A stretch of 64,000 bases of DNA. Source: DATFLS01 sp964413425. GTDB lineage: Bacteria; Fidelibacterota; JAANXI01. This document shows, piece after piece, positions 26,101 to 34,148 of the stretch. The notes below the pieces were generated by a model that saw nothing but the letters and a program-made list of their open reading frames with translations, made no database searches and was not told the DNA's origin. Within the stretch, counting starts at the first letter, position 1; each line of letters opens with the position of its first letter. The stretch is taken from contig CAYPST010000011.1 of assembly GCA_964413425.1 (NCBI GenBank), positions 1 to 64,000 of the forward strand. The letters are read 5' to 3'. The position numbers and the translations under genes were made by a program.

Positions 26101-26940
26101 GACCGATTCCAGGGAACCGCCGCAGGTCCTACCGGCTCCCGGGAAACCCAGAGTGTTTCCCTCAGTCTTCGCAACGTCTTCCAGGCGAAATATCTCACTG
26201 GATCCGGCGAGGAACAGAAAGAGAATAAAATTGACTTTCTGACCTGGAACATCAATACCGGCTATAATATTGTTGCCACAGAACGTCCCTGGCGAGACAT
26301 CAGCAGCCGCATACGTGCCTCCCTGGGACGTATGCTTTCCCTGGATATCTCCATGCGCCATGTTCCCTATAAATGGCAGAGTAACGAATTAACCGTTCCC
26401 CGGCTGACCAATCTCTCTTTTTCCACCGGCTTCTCGCTCTCCGGGAATGCCTTTGTTACCGAGTCCCGGCAGCGCCCACCGGATATCGGTGCACAGGAAG
26501 TGGATACCACCACAGCAGATACCGTATTCGGTGACGCCTTCGACGAAGAGGAATCGCTTTTTCCATCGGAACGGCCGCTGCCGTCACGGGCCGGACAACA
26601 GTTATGGAACCTGCGCATGAATTTCCGGTATTCTCTGAGCCGTCAAAATCCGACTCTTCCGGCAGAGCCTACCTTCTGGATGAACACATCGGCGGATTTT
26701 AAAATTTCGGAAAACTGGTCGGTGTCCATGACCAATAGATTCGACCTGGCCAAGCGCGAAGTGGTGAGCACAGACTTCACTATCCGGCGCGATCTGCACT
26801 GTTGGGAATTATCATTCCGGTGGACTCCCTCCGGCCCCGGGCAGGGTTATTACCTCAAAATTAATGTGAAATCTCCCACTCTCCAGGATATTAAAGTGGA
26901 ATCCCGGGGTGGCCGGAGAAATCAGTTCGGGTATTACTAA
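23152..26940 (+). CDS. lptD: LptD-like LPS-assembly outer-membrane protein with N-terminal LptA/OstA repeats
   Basis: A 1,262-residue exported protein with a signal peptide (MSRFFLPLLLFLLAFGYTTG). Residues ~40-590 consist of successive OstA/LptA-type beta-jellyroll repeats (GNVKFRRGEYVLYCDEGIHY, GNVRIFGNEDSLFADSLTIY, GNARLQSGAQNLHAKRIRYF). The LptD-type barrel follows, with the hallmark PVFALPFGVFPQQKTGRSSG near residue 605 and many aromatic-rich strands to the C-terminal FGYY. It would receive lipopolysaccharide from the periplasmic bridge and insert it into the outer leaflet. The long N-terminal part suggests a fused LptA-like bridge, as in several FCB bacteria. It begins directly at the rarA stop codon with no gap. 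Its own stop is followed at once by a 20-bp-period repeat array. Confidence 0.88.
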   Translation: MSRFFLPLLLFLLAFGYTTGILPGYLSAQERNARPDRLILERADKLSKNTEQGKVSTHIVGNVKFRRGEYVLYCDEGIHYQQDGLAVFWGNVRIFGNEDSLFADSLTIYDKDNILVARGNARLQSGAQNLHAKRIRYFTESDIAQAMGNVRMAEEGGRIAHADSVWYNSDTKQAEIYGTDQQPASIFDPERQITITGPRIKQNLNTQQLEAPLRPVLTKRDSSDKELLRIISNTISGNPDSGQYIAAEDVVITRDSLRAETQLATLYEDQDHAILEQSPVVYYNDNTIRGETIHLYFRGDTLREVYIPRQADVHSRIQGYARVPLAQRPDTSSFTRVVRDTTASDTSTYLLDEITQENMLRGTQLRIWFEENRIRTIRVTEMATSTYHVFEDSVYQGINETSGDTIDLQFARQGDSLEQITVIGGTRGNFQPHKYNTSVDTTIFYEANKITFLVPERVTHLQYEADAKYKDMELEAAFIDVFWNENLLVATPLPDSVKGTAYTRNIPTFHQRGKEPMIGQKLEYNMKTRRGRVLHGETKDRDGFYAGDKILQRGENTLYVETGRYTTCDLDDPHFYFRSRRMKLMVGDLVVARPIVMYIHNVPVFALPFGVFPQQKTGRSSGYILPTWGESSVSGRYLRGLGYYWAPGDYWDYRVQFDFWEQRGISVRNRIRYNKRYLYNGNVSINYDNEILRDNPKQNYQINISHNQTIDPTMDLRINGRFVSSSQFLRETSIERRDRLQQQIVSNATLSKRWEDTKNSMSVNLQRTENLQSGNVSQLIPQVSFRRGTDKLLKPPEGASFSEQNRWYYNINYSFGSNLKNQHTHKLITDSIYTNPYGVRTDLGRDSVFVDEFQRGISHSLSFNSPNKILRYLNISPNLSFSEDWVPAYREPIVENGTVQVDSTTGRPLFRVINQYRARHTFRFSIGTTTKLYGLFNLPFAKLPAIRHVLTPSVSYNIGPDFSKEWYGYYHYGRMPDGSIEKFDRFQGTAAGPTGSRETQSVSLSLRNVFQAKYLTGSGEEQKENKIDFLTWNINTGYNIVATERPWRDISSRIRASLGRMLSLDISMRHVPYKWQSNELTVPRLTNLSFSTGFSLSGNAFVTESRQRPPDIGAQEVDTTTADTVFGDAFDEEESLFPSERPLPSRAGQQLWNLRMNFRYSLSRQNPTLPAEPTFWMNTSADFKISENWSVSMTNRFDLAKREVVSTDFTIRRDLHCWELSFRWTPSGPGQGYYLKINVKSPTLQDIKVESRGGRRNQFGYY

Positions 26941-27016
26941 TTGTCCCTGATCTGTTCAGATTGTCCCTGATTTGCAAGCATGTCCCTGATATGCTTAACA
27001 TTGTCCCTGATCTGTC
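26940..27016. repeat. Four 20-bp-spaced copies of ATTGTCCCTGATNTG
   Basis: The core (A)TTGTCCCTGATNTG starts at about 26940, 26960, 26981 (one T missing) and 27000, with unrelated 5-base spacers, so the repeats fall on the same DNA face every two helical turns. The array begins at the last base of the lptD stop codon. Repeated ~20-bp sequences like this resemble the multiply repeated ends of IS21-family elements or an iteron-type protein-binding array. No transposase is nearby. Confidence 0.7.
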
Positions 27017-27173
27017 ATGGGCACCGATGTATCTTTTAATGTCCTCGTATAACATTTTTTAATTTATGAGAGTGTATAGAAGACAGGGGCCCGACACAAC
27101 TGCTGAACCTGACTGATGTTTATTATCCGTATAACATACCCGCAGGAAAATCGGGAAGGAGAAATTTATTCAT

Positions 27174-27522
27174 GAGTCTATTTAGCAACATGACTATTAA
27201 GTCAACTCAGGAAAACCGTTAAAACGGTTCAATGGAGGGGCTGTTTTCAGAACCCCCGGGATAAATCCCGGGGTGAAGAAGAAAAATATCTGATCTTGCA
27301 CCGTACCGGGAATTGTACTGAGCAGATTTAAGAGTCATATTTAGAAAACGCCTCGCCCCGAAGGGATGCCTTTGGCAAAGAGATCCCGTGACGACGGGAC
27401 AAAGAACACATGAACAATTGTCTCCCAAATCCCGAAAAATATTTGTGAACTATGTTCTGTATATAATCCTTGTAAGCCGGGCGCACCATTCTGTAGATAC
27501 CTGCTGTTTTCTAAACACTCTC
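27174..27522 (+). repeat. Family-1 element, copy D, interrupted by a family-2 element
   Basis: The left end GAGTCTATTTAG at 27174 is split by the family-2 insertion. Family-1 sequence resumes at 27339 (TTTAGAAAACGCCTCG) and ends at 27522 with GTTTTCTAAACACTCTC. Internal hairpins CCGAAGGGATGCCTTTGG and CCCGTGACGACGGG are present. Flanking direct repeat ATTCAT(GAG) occurs on both sides, suggesting but not proving a target duplication. The right half is most similar to copy F. Confidence 0.75.
27188..27340. repeat. Family-2 element nested inside family-1 copy D
   Basis: The ends ACATGACTATTAAGTCAACTCAG and CTGAGCAGATTTAAGAGTCATAT form imperfect terminal inverted repeats like those at 4056. The flanks, ATTTAGCAAC on the left and ATTTAGAAAA on the right, are near-duplicates of the interrupted family-1 sequence, consistent with a 9-10-bp target duplication. 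Inside are two perfect or near-perfect palindromic stems: AACCGTTAAAACGGTT and CCCCCGGGATAAATCCCGGGG. Confidence 0.7.
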
Positions 27523-27628
27523 ATTCATGAGACTGGTTAACCGGCTTAGGGGAGTTCCTGCTATCAAACTGCATCACGCTATCAGAAACAATGATGTTAG
27601 TAATCCCGGCATCGTGAGAGAATATCAG

Positions 27629-28099
27629 CTAGGCATTCTCTGCTTTTCCTTCCTCATTAGTGAGGATAGCATATACTCTCTCCGGAGAATCTGAGTGAAG
27701 CAATTGCTCTCTAATTTCCTGCTGCTCCAGCAGCCTGACAATCTCGGCCATAAAATAAATATGGGGCGTGCCACCCTGTTTCGGGCTCACCATCAACGGG
27801 ATAAAAATGGCGGGCTTCTTATCCCTGGAATCAAATTGTAATCCGTCCTTCACTATCCCAAAGGCCATGACCACCTGCTCTACGCCCTCTGATCTGGCAT
27901 GGGGATAGGCTATCCCGTCTTCCAGCCCGGTGGAAAGACTTGCCTCACGCGCCTTGACATCCTGTAACACCTGGTCCCGGTTCGTGAGCAGATTTGCGCG
28001 ATCCAGTACTGCTACCAGATCAGTGATAGCTTCATTCTTTGTTGCAGGATTCCACTTGACCAGAATTGTGTCTACTTTCAAAACATCGCGTAATTCCAT
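27629..28099 (-). CDS. ptsN: PTS EIIA-type (PtsN-like) phosphocarrier domain protein
   Basis: This 156-residue protein is a single EIIA fructose/mannitol/Ntr domain. The phospho-accepting His lies in LEDGIAYPHARSEGV (~res 67), and the second conserved His corresponds to the region QGGTPHIYFMAEIVRLLEQ (~res 114). Such proteins receive phosphate from HPr/NPr and mostly regulate potassium and nitrogen metabolism rather than transporting sugar. No permease EIIB/EIIC, HPr or EI gene is nearby, which favours the regulatory role. No ribosome-binding site precedes ATG 28099, and the best promoter would start transcription at or within a base of the ATG, so the mRNA may be leaderless. Confidence 0.85.
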   Translation of the reverse strand: MELRDVLKVDTILVKWNPATKNEAITDLVAVLDRANLLTNRDQVLQDVKAREASLSTGLEDGIAYPHARSEGVEQVVMAFGIVKDGLQFDSRDKKPAIFIPLMVSPKQGGTPHIYFMAEIVRLLEQQEIREQLLHSDSPERVYAILTNEEGKAENA

Positions 28100-28106
28100 G
28101 ATTTTT

Positions 28107-28135
28107 AATATACATATACCCTATTTCGGATGCAA
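28107..28135 (-). promoter_or_regulatory. Putative ptsN promoter giving a leaderless transcript
   Basis: Minus-strand TTGCAT (28135-28130), 17-bp spacer and TATATT (28112-28107). Only seven bases separate the -10 hexamer from ATG 28099, so initiation would fall at about the first base of the start codon. Confidence 0.4.
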
Positions 28136-28253
28136 CGGAAGAAAACAATAAACCTTTGTTCTTTCTGACACATTTCATAATTTTGGTCAATCCGGTCTGC
28201 CCGGAGGAATACTTGGCATTCAAAGGAGAAAATGAGCAAAAAGGAGCCAATAA

Positions 28254-28610
28254 ATGAAATATTGCCACAGTTGCCGCTATGAATTTCAGGATACAGTAGA
28301 TGTCTGTCCCGACTGCGGGGTTGCCCTCCGGGACGATCCCCCGGCGCCAGAAAAATATCAGGAAGTGGAGTGGGTGGAATTACGTCAGCTTTCCAGCCCT
28401 ATTTACATGGAAATGGTGAAGGAAATTCTTGATAAAGAGGGGATACCAAATTATCTCTCTTTTAATTTTTTAAGCAGTACTTTCTCCATCAGAGGTGCCA
28501 GTCTGGTAGGGGAAAGTGGCAAACTTTTCGTTCCGGAAGAGTTTCGTGAAGAAGCATTAGAAATCATTCAGCCCATCATTAATCAAGGAGAAACAGGCCA
28601 GGAAGAATAA
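28254..28610 (+). CDS. Zinc-ribbon plus DUF2007-type protein
   Basis: A 118-residue cytosolic protein. The N-terminus is a zinc ribbon with two CxxC pairs (YCHSCRYEF at res 3-11, VCPDCGVAL at res 17-25). The rest (WVELRQLSSPIYMEMVKEIL, then GIPNYLS and GKLFVPEEFREEALEII) looks like the DUF2007 'putative signal-transducing' fold: a ferredoxin-like alpha/beta unit. Function is unknown. The stop overlaps the ATG of hisS (TAATG), so the genes are translationally coupled. A link to tRNA aminoacylation is only a positional inference. Confidence 0.7.
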   Translation: MKYCHSCRYEFQDTVDVCPDCGVALRDDPPAPEKYQEVEWVELRQLSSPIYMEMVKEILDKEGIPNYLSFNFLSSTFSIRGASLVGESGKLFVPEEFREEALEIIQPIINQGETGQEE

Positions 28611-29917
28611 TGGAACCGATCCGCAGCGTTAAAGGCACCAGCGACATTCTGCCCGGTGAGTCGCCAAAGTGGCGCTATATGGAGTCAATCATCCATCATA
28701 TCGCTGAGGTTTACAACTACCGGGAAATTCGCACTCCCGTATTTGAAGAAACCTCCGTCTTTGCCAGGGGAGTGGGAGAATATACTGATATAGTCACAAA
28801 AGAAATGTATACTTTCCAGGATCAAGGGGGCACAAGTTTGACTCTGTCACCCGAATTGACTGCCTCCGTCGCCCGCTCCTTCATCCAGCATCATTTTGAC
28901 CAAACCTATCCGCTCAATAAACTGTACTACATCACCCCACTCTTCCGGCAGGAACGTCCCCAGGCCGGACGCCAGCGTCAGTTTCACCAGTATGGAATTG
29001 AACTGATCGGGTCAGAACATCCGGAAGCAGATGTGGAATCCATCGCCTTCGCCCTGCATGTCTACAACCAGCTTGGCCTAAGCGTCGGGGAAGACACAGA
29101 AGAGTCGTATCTCACGTTACGAATGAACAGTATCGGTGATTCTGCCTGCCGGCCACAATATCTCGAGAAGCTTCGCAGCACACTCCGGCCTCACCGGAAG
29201 GACCTCTGTAAACGGTGCCAGGAGAGATTTCACCAGAATACTCTGCGTCTGTTCGATTGTAAGAATGAATCCTGTCAACAGATTGTATCGCAGTACGCAC
29301 CGAAAATTACCGAGCACCTCTGTCCGGCATGCGAGCAACACTTTCAGTCGGTTCTCTCCCAACTGGATGTGTTGCATATTCCCTATCACATCGATTCAAC
29401 GTTGGTCCGGGGACTGGATTATTATACCCGGACCACCTACGAAATCACCTCCGATCTTCTTGGAGCCCAGGATGCATTATGTGGGGGAGGGCGCTACGAT
29501 CTTCTGGTCGAACAATTGGGGGGATCGCCTACCCCTGCCGTCGGATTCGCCGCTGGCATCGAGCGCTTAATGATTGCTCTTGACGCGTTAGATCTCTTCC
29601 CGGATTTTACTGATACTCTGGACCTTTTTATCGTCGTGGTGGGCGATGCCATCAGACCGCGTGCCTACCAGATGCTCCAGAACCTGCGGAGGCATCACAT
29701 TATTTGTGACATGGATTTTCTACGGCGCAGCGTCAAGGCGCAATTCCGGGAAGCCGATCGGCAGAACGCCCACTATACAATTGTGCTCGGCGAGAATGAA
29801 ATCGAAGCCCGGGAGGCGACAGTCAAACATATGGCCAGCGGCGAGGAGACTCCCGTCCCATTTGACCGGGTGGTCGACTTTATCACGAACGGGATACAAG
29901 AGAACCAATTTCAATAA
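28610..29917 (+). CDS. hisS: Histidyl-tRNA synthetase
   Basis: A 435-residue class II aminoacyl-tRNA synthetase that charges tRNA-His. The N-terminus IRSVKGTSDILPGES is typical. Motif 2 is FRQERPQAGRQRQFHQYGIE (~res 112-131). The His-binding HisA motif is LVRGLDYYTRTTYEI (~res 264-278), and motif 3 lies in TPAVGFAAGIERLMIAL (~res 305-321). The anticodon-binding domain follows (DLFIVVVGDAI...). An insertion around residues 195-245 carries cysteines (CKRC, FDCKNESC, CPAC) that could bind a metal ion. Length is normal. It overlaps the upstream zinc-ribbon gene by one base and is followed after 25 bp by the methyltransferase gene. Confidence 0.95.
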   Translation: MEPIRSVKGTSDILPGESPKWRYMESIIHHIAEVYNYREIRTPVFEETSVFARGVGEYTDIVTKEMYTFQDQGGTSLTLSPELTASVARSFIQHHFDQTYPLNKLYYITPLFRQERPQAGRQRQFHQYGIELIGSEHPEADVESIAFALHVYNQLGLSVGEDTEESYLTLRMNSIGDSACRPQYLEKLRSTLRPHRKDLCKRCQERFHQNTLRLFDCKNESCQQIVSQYAPKITEHLCPACEQHFQSVLSQLDVLHIPYHIDSTLVRGLDYYTRTTYEITSDLLGAQDALCGGGRYDLLVEQLGGSPTPAVGFAAGIERLMIALDALDLFPDFTDTLDLFIVVVGDAIRPRAYQMLQNLRRHHIICDMDFLRRSVKAQFREADRQNAHYTIVLGENEIEAREATVKHMASGEETPVPFDRVVDFITNGIQENQFQ

Positions 29918-29942
29918 TGTTGTCGCTGCTCTCTACCTCGTT

Positions 29943-30740
29943 ATGACTTCCCTGTCCAGACGGGAACTGAAGCGATTCGCTGCCCTCTCGCGAAAAAAGT
30001 ATCGCCGGGAATACCGGCAATGCATCCTGGAAGGGGTCCGGCTCTGCTCAGAGGCACTTCGTTCCGACTGGCACCTCCACACTCTGTTTGTTACCCAGGA
30101 ATTTTATACGCAAAATCAGGACGCCCTCCCGATACAATTAAGCCGGGATCGGGGAGTGGAGATCCGGCTTATCTCCCAATCGGATTTTCGAAAAATAACC
30201 GACACCAAGTCAGGGCCGGGAGTGGCCTTACTTGCTCATCTTCCTGAACCCAGAAGTTTCACTCCGGCTCCCGCTCATATGCCTGATATTTTGCTTCTGG
30301 ACGCTATCAAAGATCCGGGGAACCTGGGCACCCTGTTTCGTTCCGCGGATTGGTTCGGAGTCAGACATATCGTGCTCGGTACCGGTACCGTTGAATGGTC
30401 GAATCCCAAGGTCTTACGATCTTCAATGGGGGCCGTATTCAGAACACCGCTCTACGGTGAACAAACCCTCGATACTCTCGTGAATGTACTGAAACAGTCT
30501 GATTATCACATCATCGCCGCCGATCTGGACGGTACGCCGTTGCCGGAATTGACGGCCCTCAACATCCCGGAACCACTTGCACTCATTCTCGGCAACGAAG
30601 CGCACGGGATTTCTCCTGCTATATCGGCACAAGTGGACGCTACTTTTACCATACCCGGGGAAGGAAGCGCCGATTCCCTGAATGTTGCCATGGCCGGAGC
30701 CGTGTTCCTGTATGAACTATACCGCATCCGAAACCCTTGA
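29943..30740 (+). CDS. SPOUT-family RNA 2'-O-methyltransferase (TrmH/RlmB-like)
   Basis: A 265-residue protein from ATG 29943; the longer open frame from 29646 is out-of-frame hisS sequence. It has an N-terminal RNA-binding segment (RREYRQCILEGVRL) and then the SpoU knot domain, with motif 1 LLLDAIKDPGNLGTLFRSADWFG (~res 114-136), motif 2 LALILGNEAHGIS (~res 215-227) and motif 3 SADSLNVAMAGAVFLYELYR (~res 241-260). Members transfer a methyl group from S-adenosylmethionine to a ribose 2'-OH in rRNA or tRNA. The target nucleotide cannot be told from sequence. It is probably co-transcribed with hisS. Confidence 0.88.
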   Translation: MTSLSRRELKRFAALSRKKYRREYRQCILEGVRLCSEALRSDWHLHTLFVTQEFYTQNQDALPIQLSRDRGVEIRLISQSDFRKITDTKSGPGVALLAHLPEPRSFTPAPAHMPDILLLDAIKDPGNLGTLFRSADWFGVRHIVLGTGTVEWSNPKVLRSSMGAVFRTPLYGEQTLDTLVNVLKQSDYHIIAADLDGTPLPELTALNIPEPLALILGNEAHGISPAISAQVDATFTIPGEGSADSLNVAMAGAVFLYELYRIRNP

Positions 30741-30814
30741 CATTCGAGCACGCACACTCTACTTTTCGAAATATTTTAATACGCTGAAACTCGAAACGGA
30801 CTCTGCGGGAGTCG

Positions 30815-31681
30815 ATGGCATCACAAGAAAAATTTCCCAAACATTGGCCGGCGCTGGGAATCGTCTTTCTGAGTATCCTGCTCCCGTATCTCATCGCTTC
30901 GTTCTTCATTGATCCCACCCGGGAGCTGATTCCGGAAGATATCAGAATCTATCTGTTTCTCGGGGAATTGGTAATTATTCTTCCCAGTCTTCTCTATCTC
31001 TGGCGGAAAGGATTCTCTGTTCAGACGGTCTATAGATTGCGCTCTCCGGACTTTCCGGTAGTTTTCTGGTCTTTTATTTTCGGGCTCAGCATATCCGTGC
31101 TGGGCGACGAGCTGGATCGACTGATTTCATATATTATTACACCACCGGCCTGGCTCTCGGAATCCATGGAATTCTTTATTATCGAATCGTTCCCGGAGGG
31201 TCTCCTGGTTCTCACTGCCATAATCCTGATTGCACCGGTTGCGGAGGAATTGCTTTTTCGTGGGTTTTTACAAACAACCCTGGAATACCGCACGCAGGAT
31301 GTTACCAGGGCCGTACTGTTTACTGCTCTGGCATTCGCTTTATTGCATATGAACACCTGGTGGCTCCTTCAAATCTATCTGTTCGGAGTCGCCTTATCCT
31401 ATTTATCCTGGCGTACTCAGAGCGTCTATCCCGGTATCCTGACCCACATGGGAATCAACACAACGGCCATCCTTATGACCAACCTGGATGTCCGCAATCA
31501 GTTGGATTGGTACCTGCTCGGCGATCACGTCTCTCCTGTCTGGTTAATTCTTGCAGGTATCGGATGTTATTTCAGCATTACCAATATTAATCAAAGATAT
31601 CCCATGGATCAGCGGAGCCCGGACACCATGCATGTTGACGAATTCACAGCGAAGGATGTGCACACAAATGCACCCGATTGA
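30815..31681 (+). CDS. CPBP-family intramembrane metalloprotease-like protein
   Basis: This 288-residue integral membrane protein has about seven to eight hydrophobic segments. The CPBP (Rce1-like) motifs are present: APVAEELLFRGFLQ (EExxxRG, ~res 140-153), FALLHMNTWW (motif 2 His, ~res 173-182) and LTHMGINTTAIL (motif 3 His/Asn, ~res 208-219). The family includes CAAX-type proteases and bacteriocin-immunity proteins; in FCB bacteria the substrates are mostly unknown. The hydrophilic C-terminal tail (YPMDQRSPDTMH...) is probably cytoplasmic. It starts 74 bp after the methyltransferase gene. Confidence 0.82.
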   Translation: MASQEKFPKHWPALGIVFLSILLPYLIASFFIDPTRELIPEDIRIYLFLGELVIILPSLLYLWRKGFSVQTVYRLRSPDFPVVFWSFIFGLSISVLGDELDRLISYIITPPAWLSESMEFFIIESFPEGLLVLTAIILIAPVAEELLFRGFLQTTLEYRTQDVTRAVLFTALAFALLHMNTWWLLQIYLFGVALSYLSWRTQSVYPGILTHMGINTTAILMTNLDVRNQLDWYLLGDHVSPVWLILAGIGCYFSITNINQRYPMDQRSPDTMHVDEFTAKDVHTNAPD

Positions 31682-31860
31682 TGGGAGGAATGGTGCATTG
31701 AATCGCCGGTACAGTACATCTCACCAGAACATATATGCTTTCAGCGTCCGCAACCCGCGAAATCCTTATAATAGGTGGATATTTAATTGCAGGAAGTGTA
31801 TTCTTCGGGAGAAACAAATTGTGAATACGAATGAACTCTGATTCCTGGTAAATTCCGCAC

Positions 31861-33213
31861 ATGCTCACTCAAGAAATAAATATCCTGCTGGACACCCTGC
31901 GACGGTTGAACCGGCGGGGTGCAGCCGCCAACTTGCGCAAGATTTTACACAAAACCCACCCGGCGGATCTGGCCACCATTTTTCGGTATTTCACGGAACA
32001 AGAACGCAGAGCGATTTTTCCATTAATCATTGACAAACATCATGCGGCTGAAGCACTGAGTGAAATGGATGACTCTCTGCGAGTTGAACTTATCAACCAA
32101 TTGACCAGAGAACAGGTCATCGAATTATTTTCAGAGATGGCCACCGATGATCTGGCGGATGTTCTGGGATTACTACCGGATGGGCTCTCCAATGAAATCG
32201 TCTCGCTTATGGAACCGGAGAGCACAGAAGAACTGGAATCCATTATGGGCTATCCGGAAGACACCGCCGGCGGGATTATGATTCCCGAAGCATTTGCCCT
32301 GCACGAGGAGACCACCGCCGCAGAAGCCATCGAGATTCTGCAGCACTCCGAACAGGGCGAAATGGTCTTTTATGTCTATATTGTTGACGATGACAGGCAC
32401 TTACAGGGAGTATGCTCTCTGCGTCAGCTCCTGCTGGTACCGCCGCAGACTGAACTGAGCGAACTGATGACCTCCCAGGTGGTGAGTGTCCTCCCGGAGA
32501 CGGATCAGGAGGAGGTAGCCCGACTGGTGGGACGCTATAACATTCTGGCAATACCGGTGGTAGACCAGGATGACCATCTGCTGGGAATTGTCACCGTCGA
32601 TGATATCATCGATGTGATACGAGAGGAGGCCACCGAAGACTTTCTCCAGATGGCCGGGGCCGGACGAGACCGGGAGATCCTGCTGAAGTCCACCATCGAA
32701 GAATCCAAACTCCGCTTCCCGTGGCTGTTTGCCACCTGGGTGGGGGGCGTCATCGCCTCACTCATTGTCGATTCCTTTGCCGACATTCGCCAGCGGATAC
32801 TGGCACTCGCTGCCTTCATGCCCATTATCATCGGTATGGGAGGCAACATCGGCACCCAATCCGCCACCATTGTAATCCGCGGTCTGGCTACCGGGAGAGT
32901 GAATATCAGGGACGCCTGGAAAGTTATTTTCAAAGAGGTCAAAGTCGGCTTGATACTGGGTGTCTCTTATGGTATTGGACTGACTATCCTGGTAGACGTG
33001 CTCTATCCGTCCTCCGGGATTATGGTGGGTCTGGTCGTAGGACTTGGGATTTGTGCTGTTATGATTATCTCTACGCTGGTCGGAACATTCGCACCTATAC
33101 TTCTGGATCGCATGAAAATCGATCCGGCTATCGCAACCGGTCCGTTTGTAACCACCTCTATCGATATTCTGGGACTACTGGTCTATTTCACCATTGCCGT
33201 ACTTCTGCTGTAG
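31861..33213 (+). CDS. mgtE: Magnesium transporter MgtE
   Basis: A 450-residue inner-membrane Mg2+ channel/transporter. Domain order is canonical: an N-terminal superhelical domain (residues ~1-130, LHKTHPADLATIFRYF...), a CBS pair (~130-255, MGYPEDTAGGIM and IPVVDQDDHLLGIVTVDDII) and the plug helix. The five-helix pore domain then follows (~285-450) with GGNIGTQSATIVIRGLATG, the signature region of the pore. CBS and N domains sense cytosolic Mg2+ and close the channel. No Shine-Dalgarno is visible before ATG 31861. No M-box-like structure was recognised in the 179-bp upstream region. Confidence 0.93.
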   Translation: MLTQEINILLDTLRRLNRRGAAANLRKILHKTHPADLATIFRYFTEQERRAIFPLIIDKHHAAEALSEMDDSLRVELINQLTREQVIELFSEMATDDLADVLGLLPDGLSNEIVSLMEPESTEELESIMGYPEDTAGGIMIPEAFALHEETTAAEAIEILQHSEQGEMVFYVYIVDDDRHLQGVCSLRQLLLVPPQTELSELMTSQVVSVLPETDQEEVARLVGRYNILAIPVVDQDDHLLGIVTVDDIIDVIREEATEDFLQMAGAGRDREILLKSTIEESKLRFPWLFATWVGGVIASLIVDSFADIRQRILALAAFMPIIIGMGGNIGTQSATIVIRGLATGRVNIRDAWKVIFKEVKVGLILGVSYGIGLTILVDVLYPSSGIMVGLVVGLGICAVMIISTLVGTFAPILLDRMKIDPAIATGPFVTTSIDILGLLVYFTIAVLLL

Positions 33214-33557
33214 TATGAGGACATCCACCTTCCGGAGCGTCTGATTTCTTTCGTTAGCTGTCAAAGATTGCTCCGGCGCATCAGGTAAGTGTCACCAAGT
33301 TGATAAACACCTTAATATATCGGGCACTTTCGCCTGGCCAGAAGCATTCCTCTTCCATTCTCGACCATTACCTTTCGCTATTTGTGCCCGGTATATTGGT
33401 ACTTTTCCTCCTCTCCCGGCGTATCGGGCCTTCTCAAATTCTACTGTCTTTCCATGGGATATCGCAACAACCAAGAATGCGTTGATCAACGAACGCTCAC
33501 ATTGAAGAATACGGAGGTTTCCACACGTTTGATAACCACACTCCGGGAAACCGCGCA
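33214..33557. other. Intergenic region between convergent mgtE and peroxiredoxin genes
   Basis: 344 bp without a credible gene; short open frames on both strands have no ribosome-binding site or recognisable protein. CCGGAGC (33232-33238) and GCTCCGG (33270-33276) form a 7-bp inverted repeat with a 31-base loop just after mgtE, possibly part of a terminator. Nothing else was recognised. Confidence 0.5.
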
Positions 33558-34022
33558 TCAACCGGCATCGGCATACGCTTCCAGGACTTCCTCTGCGTGT
33601 ACCGCTGTCTGTACTTTGTTGAAGACATTCACGATCTTTCCTTCTTCGTCCAACAAAAAGGTTTTCCGCAAAATTCCCTGATACTCTTTGCCAAACATCT
33701 TTTTCGGTCCATACGCCTCATACAGGGGGCAGACCTTGTTCTCAACATCAGCTAACAATGTATGGGCTAATCCATACTTTTCCTTAAATTTCTTATGGGA
33801 GTTAATATCATCGTTACTGATACCGAATACCTTGATATTTTCGAAGTGATACTCATCAGCGGCATCCCGAAAGCTGCAGGCTTCTTTTGTGCATCCGGAG
33901 GTATCGTCTTTGGGATAAAAATAGACGACTACCTTCTGACCTCTGTAGTCAGAAAGAGTGTGTTCTTCTCCGGCTTCGTCAGGTAACGTAAAATCCGGGG
34001 CATACTCACCAATAATTGGCAT
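33558..34022 (-). CDS. bcp: Thioredoxin-dependent peroxiredoxin, BCP/PrxQ type
   Basis: A 154-residue cytosolic thiol peroxidase reducing H2O2 and organic hydroperoxides. ATG 34022 is preferred over 34046 because GGAGGAG lies about 10 bases before it and MPIIGEYAPDFTLPDEAG is the normal family start. The peroxidatic Cys is in YPKDDTSGCTKEACSFRD (~res 42), with a second Cys five residues on, the atypical 2-Cys arrangement of E. coli BCP. The family's KKMFGKEYQGILRKTFLLD segment follows. It stands alone, 126 bp from the histidine kinase gene. Confidence 0.92.
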   Translation of the reverse strand: MPIIGEYAPDFTLPDEAGEEHTLSDYRGQKVVVYFYPKDDTSGCTKEACSFRDAADEYHFENIKVFGISNDDINSHKKFKEKYGLAHTLLADVENKVCPLYEAYGPKKMFGKEYQGILRKTFLLDEEGKIVNVFNKVQTAVHAEEVLEAYADAG

Positions 34023-34148
34023 GATTTCCACTCCTCCGTAATTCAAATAATTTGCTCTTCAGCATGACCCGTTCTCAGCCTCGCGCAACGATGACACCGT
34101 GGAGAAACTTTAAGAATCTCTCAGCAGGGCTTGGAGAGGGAAGGTGCC

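Noticed and set aside
27219..27428. Open frames containing a CPVVTGSLC...HPFGARRFLN-like peptide, also at 31-285, 4186-4596 and 38558-38770
   Set aside because: The peptide recurs because these frames cross copies of the family-1 repeat. There is no ribosome-binding site and no independent protein homology.
29646..29942. Extended N-terminus for the SPOUT methyltransferase
   Set aside because: This stretch is hisS read in another frame. The family start fits ATG 29943.
33292..33681. Overlapping small open frames between mgtE and bcp
   Set aside because: They have no recognisable protein, no ribosome-binding site, and are partly antisense to bcp.
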